A stretch of 40,454 nucleotides of DNA from Phycisphaera mikurensis (GTDB lineage Bacteria; Planctomycetota; Phycisphaerae; WQYP01): contig DZDI01000010.1 of the NCBI GenBank assembly GCA_022730455.1, forward strand, positions 1-40,454, written 5' to 3'. This document shows positions 37,270 to 40,454 of this stretch, one piece after another. The stretch's first letter is position 1. The number at the start of each line of letters is the position of its first letter. The translations under genes were made by a program, and so were the position numbers. The notes under the pieces are model-generated. The model had not been told where the DNA came from. It did no database searches and worked only from the letters and a program-made list of their open reading frames with translations.

Positions 37270-37542
37270 ATGGCAAACATAGAAAGAAAGATTGTTATCT
37301 GCAATAGGCTGGGCTTACACGCCCGTCCGGCAATGCAGTTTGTCGATATAGCCAATCAATACCGCAGCCACATTCGCGTTTGGAAGGGTGATCAATGCGT
37401 GGATGGAAAAAGCATCATGCACATGATGATGCTGGCCGCCACTGAAGGCACGGATTTGCGGGTAGAGGCTGATGGCGAAGATGCACAAAGAGCGGTCGAC
37501 GCCTTGGAGCAACTCGTCAACAGCCGTTTTGGGGAAGAATAG
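37270..37542 (+). CDS. ptsH: Phosphocarrier protein HPr
   Basis: NRLGLHARPAMQFVDIA (His15 motif), DGKSIMHMMMLAATEG (Ser46 motif). Confidence 0.92.
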   Translation: MANIERKIVICNRLGLHARPAMQFVDIANQYRSHIRVWKGDQCVDGKSIMHMMMLAATEGTDLRVEADGEDAQRAVDALEQLVNSRFGEE

Positions 37543-37750
37543 AACCGTCAAAATCGGGCATTGTGCCGATATTTTGAGGCGTGCCACCCAATTCCATGCC
37601 ATCCATCGCCCAAGATGGGCGGATCCAAAAAATTCGGGTATGTGCCGTTGCCTTTCAGCCGGTGCCACCACCCAAAGATGTCTGATACCCAGTGAACGTC
37701 AATCGGCTCATTTTCATCGGGCAGGTTTTTGCCTGTCATTGATGACCGCA

Positions 37751-39298
37751 TTACTTGAGCCGAGCAATCAGGTGATCTCCTACCCGCAGTGCGTTGGCCA
37801 TCGCCGTCAGTGACGGATTTACAGCGCCGATGCTCGGGAAGAAACTGGTATCCACAACGTAGAGATTATCCAGATCGTGGGCCTTGCAGAGAGGATCAAG
37901 CACGGAAGCTTTGGGATCCGTGCCAAAGCGACAGGTGCCAGCCTGATGTCCGACGCCCGCAATCGGAATGGTCTTGCCCAGATAAACATTATTGGGTATT
38001 AAGTGCGGGTGCATCTGTACATGCTCCAGAACACTCTGCAATTTCTCGCGCAGCCGTTTGAATGGTTCCTGATTGTTAAATTGATAGGTCAGTTGGATAC
38101 TGCCGTCCGGGCGGACCGTAATGCGATTGTCGGGATCGGGCAAGTCTTCAGTAGTCAGCCAGAAATCCACAGCATGCAGAGCCATCTCCTCCAGCGTGAA
38201 GCCGGGGGCGAACTTGGGGGCATCGCTCTTGAACATCGGCCCCTGCGATTTGCCGATCATCTGGATATTGCCAAGGGGAAAATCAAAATCATCCGCCTTG
38301 AAATAAAAATCATTAATAGAAAGCGTCTTTTGAAATCGTGTGTGGTTCGGCTCTTTCGCCAGTGCTACGACCGCTGCTGAATTATGAAACATATAATGGC
38401 GTCCAACCATGTCGGAGCTGTTGGCTAATCCCCGCGGGTGTTTGTCGTTGGCTGATTCAAGCAGCAATTTGGCTGAATTGGCCGCACCAGCCGACACCAC
38501 CACAATGTGGCCTGAAAAAGTCTGCGCCTGGCCATTGACTATGGCCTGAACCTGCGTCACGCTGCGGCCGGAAGGATCGGTAATCAGCTTTTTCACATGC
38601 GCCATGGTGATGAGGGTCATATTGTTGCGATCCATGATCGGACGAATACAAACGACCTCTGCGTCGGATTTGGCATGCACCAGACATGGAAATCCATCGC
38701 AACTGTCGCAGCGAATGCATTTGCTCAAATGCCGCTGCGACTCGTTGAGCATGATGCCCGTCGGGGCATGGAACGGATGGTAACCCATGCGGGTCAGTTC
38801 ATCCGCCAGTTTTTGAATACGTGGTTCATGCGAAACGGGGGCGAAAGGATATGGTCCGCTGGCCGGAGGCTCGGTGGGGTCTTCACCGCGCTGCCCATGG
38901 ACTTGATAAAGATTTTCCGCCTGCAGGTAATACGGCTCAAGTTCGTCATAGCCGATGGGCCACGCCGGTGAGACGCCGCCATGGTGCTTAATTTCGCCAA
39001 AATCCTGTTTGCGCAGTCGAAACAGCGCTGCACCGAACATCTTGGTGGCGCCGCCCACAAAATAGTGTGAACCGGGCTGAAATGCCTTGCCATTTTCGTC
39101 ATACCATGCGTCTTTGGAAACGTAACGGTTTTCAACAAATACAGACGAGGCGTCCCAGTTCGCCTTTTCACGCGGCAGCCAGCCACCACGTTCCAATATC
39201 AAGATTTTCTTGCCGGCATTGGCCAGACGATGAGCCAGTGTGCCACCACCAGCGCCAGAACCAATAATAATGACGTCGAAATCAGTTTGTAAAATCAC
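37751..39298 (-). CDS. GMC-family FAD-dependent oxidoreductase
   Basis: FDVIIIGSGAGGGTLAHRLANAGKKILILERGGW; GGATKMFGAALFRLR; C-terminal VVDTSFFPSIGAVNPSLTAMANALRVGDHL; GTG start with GGAGG. Confidence 0.93.
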   Translation of the reverse strand: MILQTDFDVIIIGSGAGGGTLAHRLANAGKKILILERGGWLPREKANWDASSVFVENRYVSKDAWYDENGKAFQPGSHYFVGGATKMFGAALFRLRKQDFGEIKHHGGVSPAWPIGYDELEPYYLQAENLYQVHGQRGEDPTEPPASGPYPFAPVSHEPRIQKLADELTRMGYHPFHAPTGIMLNESQRHLSKCIRCDSCDGFPCLVHAKSDAEVVCIRPIMDRNNMTLITMAHVKKLITDPSGRSVTQVQAIVNGQAQTFSGHIVVVSAGAANSAKLLLESANDKHPRGLANSSDMVGRHYMFHNSAAVVALAKEPNHTRFQKTLSINDFYFKADDFDFPLGNIQMIGKSQGPMFKSDAPKFAPGFTLEEMALHAVDFWLTTEDLPDPDNRITVRPDGSIQLTYQFNNQEPFKRLREKLQSVLEHVQMHPHLIPNNVYLGKTIPIAGVGHQAGTCRFGTDPKASVLDPLCKAHDLDNLYVVDTSFFPSIGAVNPSLTAMANALRVGDHLIARLK

Positions 39299-40182
39299 TG
39301 AGATGCCTCCATAAAAACAGGTTTGGTTAATACCTCCAATACCCCGCAACGACAATCACAGGGTAGCACATGATGCGAAAGACTCGAATGCGTATACCGC
39401 GGGCACAGCAGATGGCGCTCACGAATCACTAAGGCGTGAAGTTCAACTGCCGCCAGCATGCCGAGGACCGGCGCCGTAAAATAAATCCAGCATTGCGTCC
39501 ATATGTCCGCTGGCAAGGCGGAGGCAACAGTTCTTGCCGGGTTCATGCTGAAGCCCGAGTACGGAGCCTCAAAGGTGACGAATAAAAATATCAATACGCC
39601 GGCAAACAGCCCGGTGAAGCGAGAAAGGGTTTGGCTGCGATTCACCAGCAGCACGGTCCCCATTAAAATGGCGGAAATAAGAAATTCTCCCAGCCACGCG
39701 GCACCCACCCCTTGCGGGCCAGGTACCGTGACAATCCACTTAATTTGATGCGACGCCAGTGCCGCTCCGAACACCAGCCGGGAAAACAGTACACCCAATA
39801 CGCCGCCGATAAATTGGCCCACCATGTAGAAAATGGCGTCCCACACGGCAATTTTCTGCAGCCAGAGAAAGCTCAGGGTGAAGGCGGGGTTCATGTGGGC
39901 GCCTGATTTCTTACCAATGGGTGAATAAATAAGTCCCACCGCCGTCGCCCCCATTGCAACCCCAATCAAGGCCCGGCGAAAAAAATCCGAATGAATGGCT
40001 GCGTACCCCGGCGCATGAGGGTATTCCAATAATATGCTGAAGCCGCAGGCCGATATCATGAAGCCGGCCAGCAGAACCCCCTCGATAATGTACAGGGGCC
40101 AATGTTGTGCTAAAGCCTGTCGCGCGGAAAATTGCGGCAAATTTGTAGCAGTTTTAGGTTGCTCATCCATTGCCATCACCAT
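39295..40182 (-). CDS. Aquaporin / MIP family channel
   Basis: Two NPA boxes: SGAHMNPAFTLSF and SGFSMNPARTVASAL; six hydrophobic segments; exact start uncertain (ORF open to 40269). Confidence 0.92.
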   Translation of the reverse strand: MVMAMDEQPKTATNLPQFSARQALAQHWPLYIIEGVLLAGFMISACGFSILLEYPHAPGYAAIHSDFFRRALIGVAMGATAVGLIYSPIGKKSGAHMNPAFTLSFLWLQKIAVWDAIFYMVGQFIGGVLGVLFSRLVFGAALASHQIKWIVTVPGPQGVGAAWLGEFLISAILMGTVLLVNRSQTLSRFTGLFAGVLIFLFVTFEAPYSGFSMNPARTVASALPADIWTQCWIYFTAPVLGMLAAVELHALVIRERHLLCPRYTHSSLSHHVLPCDCRCGVLEVLTKPVFMEASQ

Positions 40183-40338
40183 ACCGAGTGCTGTCGCCGC
40201 CCTTACGGCACGCTGAGCCGACGATTTCCGGCCGTGCTCAGAGTATAGTGGATTATCATCTCCGCGCAAGTCGGAAGGGGAGGTGGCGAAACGTGCAGTG
40301 TCAGATTATCTGCGTTTGTGTTAACATGCATAAACTCA

Positions 40339-40413
40339 CGGGGCGTAGCTCAGCCTGGCTAGAGCGCCTGGTTTGGGACCAGGAAGTCGCAGGTTCAAAT
40401 CCTGTCGCCCCGA
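40339..40413 (+). tRNA. tRNA-Pro (anticodon TGG)
   Basis: Acceptor stem CGGGGCG/CGCCCCG, anticodon stem-loop CCTGG-TTTGGGA-CCAGG, T-arm AGGTTCAAATCCT, discriminator A; CCA not encoded. Confidence 0.96.
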
Positions 40414-40437
40414 TTTTTTCGGCGAAGCCGAAAAAAT
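40413..40437. terminator. Symmetric hairpin terminator abutting the tRNA 3' end
   Basis: ATTTTTTCGGC-GAA-GCCGAAAAAAT perfect inverted repeat. Confidence 0.8.
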
Positions 40438-40454
40438 AGAGCAGGTGACTTGAG

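Noticed and set aside
1-40454. CRISPR array, prophage, toxin-antitoxin, restriction or other defence island
   Set aside because: No regularly spaced repeats, no recognisable Cas, phage structural, methylase/nuclease or TA proteins in the ORF translations.

Overview
40.5 kb of bacterial chromosome, gene-dense and moderately GC-rich. Gene content and style are suggestive of a Planctomycetota/Phycisphaerae-like organism, but that is inference only. Most genes are recognisable housekeeping or metabolic genes: pyruvate carboxylase, alpha-glucan phosphorylase, a phosphodiesterase-family protein, pyruvate phosphate dikinase, DUF488, a giant PQQ-propeller/TPR protein, a membrane protein plus a CxxCH-containing sensor histidine kinase, MFS transporter, kdsD-kdsC-LptC/LptA-like operon, pyruvoyl-dependent arginine decarboxylase homologue, HU, gdhA-MFS-purN, mnmA-GT9, AhpD-like + rhodanese, radical SAM, hpf-ptsN-ptsH, aquaporin-GMC oxidoreductase, tRNA-Pro(TGG). 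I saw no CRISPR array, prophage, intact IS or obvious defence island. The strongest unexplained signal is a dispersed intergenic repeat family with core GGAG[T/C]CTGTCCAAGTAATAGCAGAGCTGCGATGTGCCGGAAACGC. It has at least five copies in two architectures plus a 15-bp fragment. The next most interesting are an arginine decarboxylase homologue whose predicted pyruvoyl-forming Ser is Gly, a heme-motif sensor kinase whose 3' end overlaps a convergent MFS gene by 86 bp, and an oversized LptC/LptA-like protein. All calls are from reading the sequence; no searches were run.
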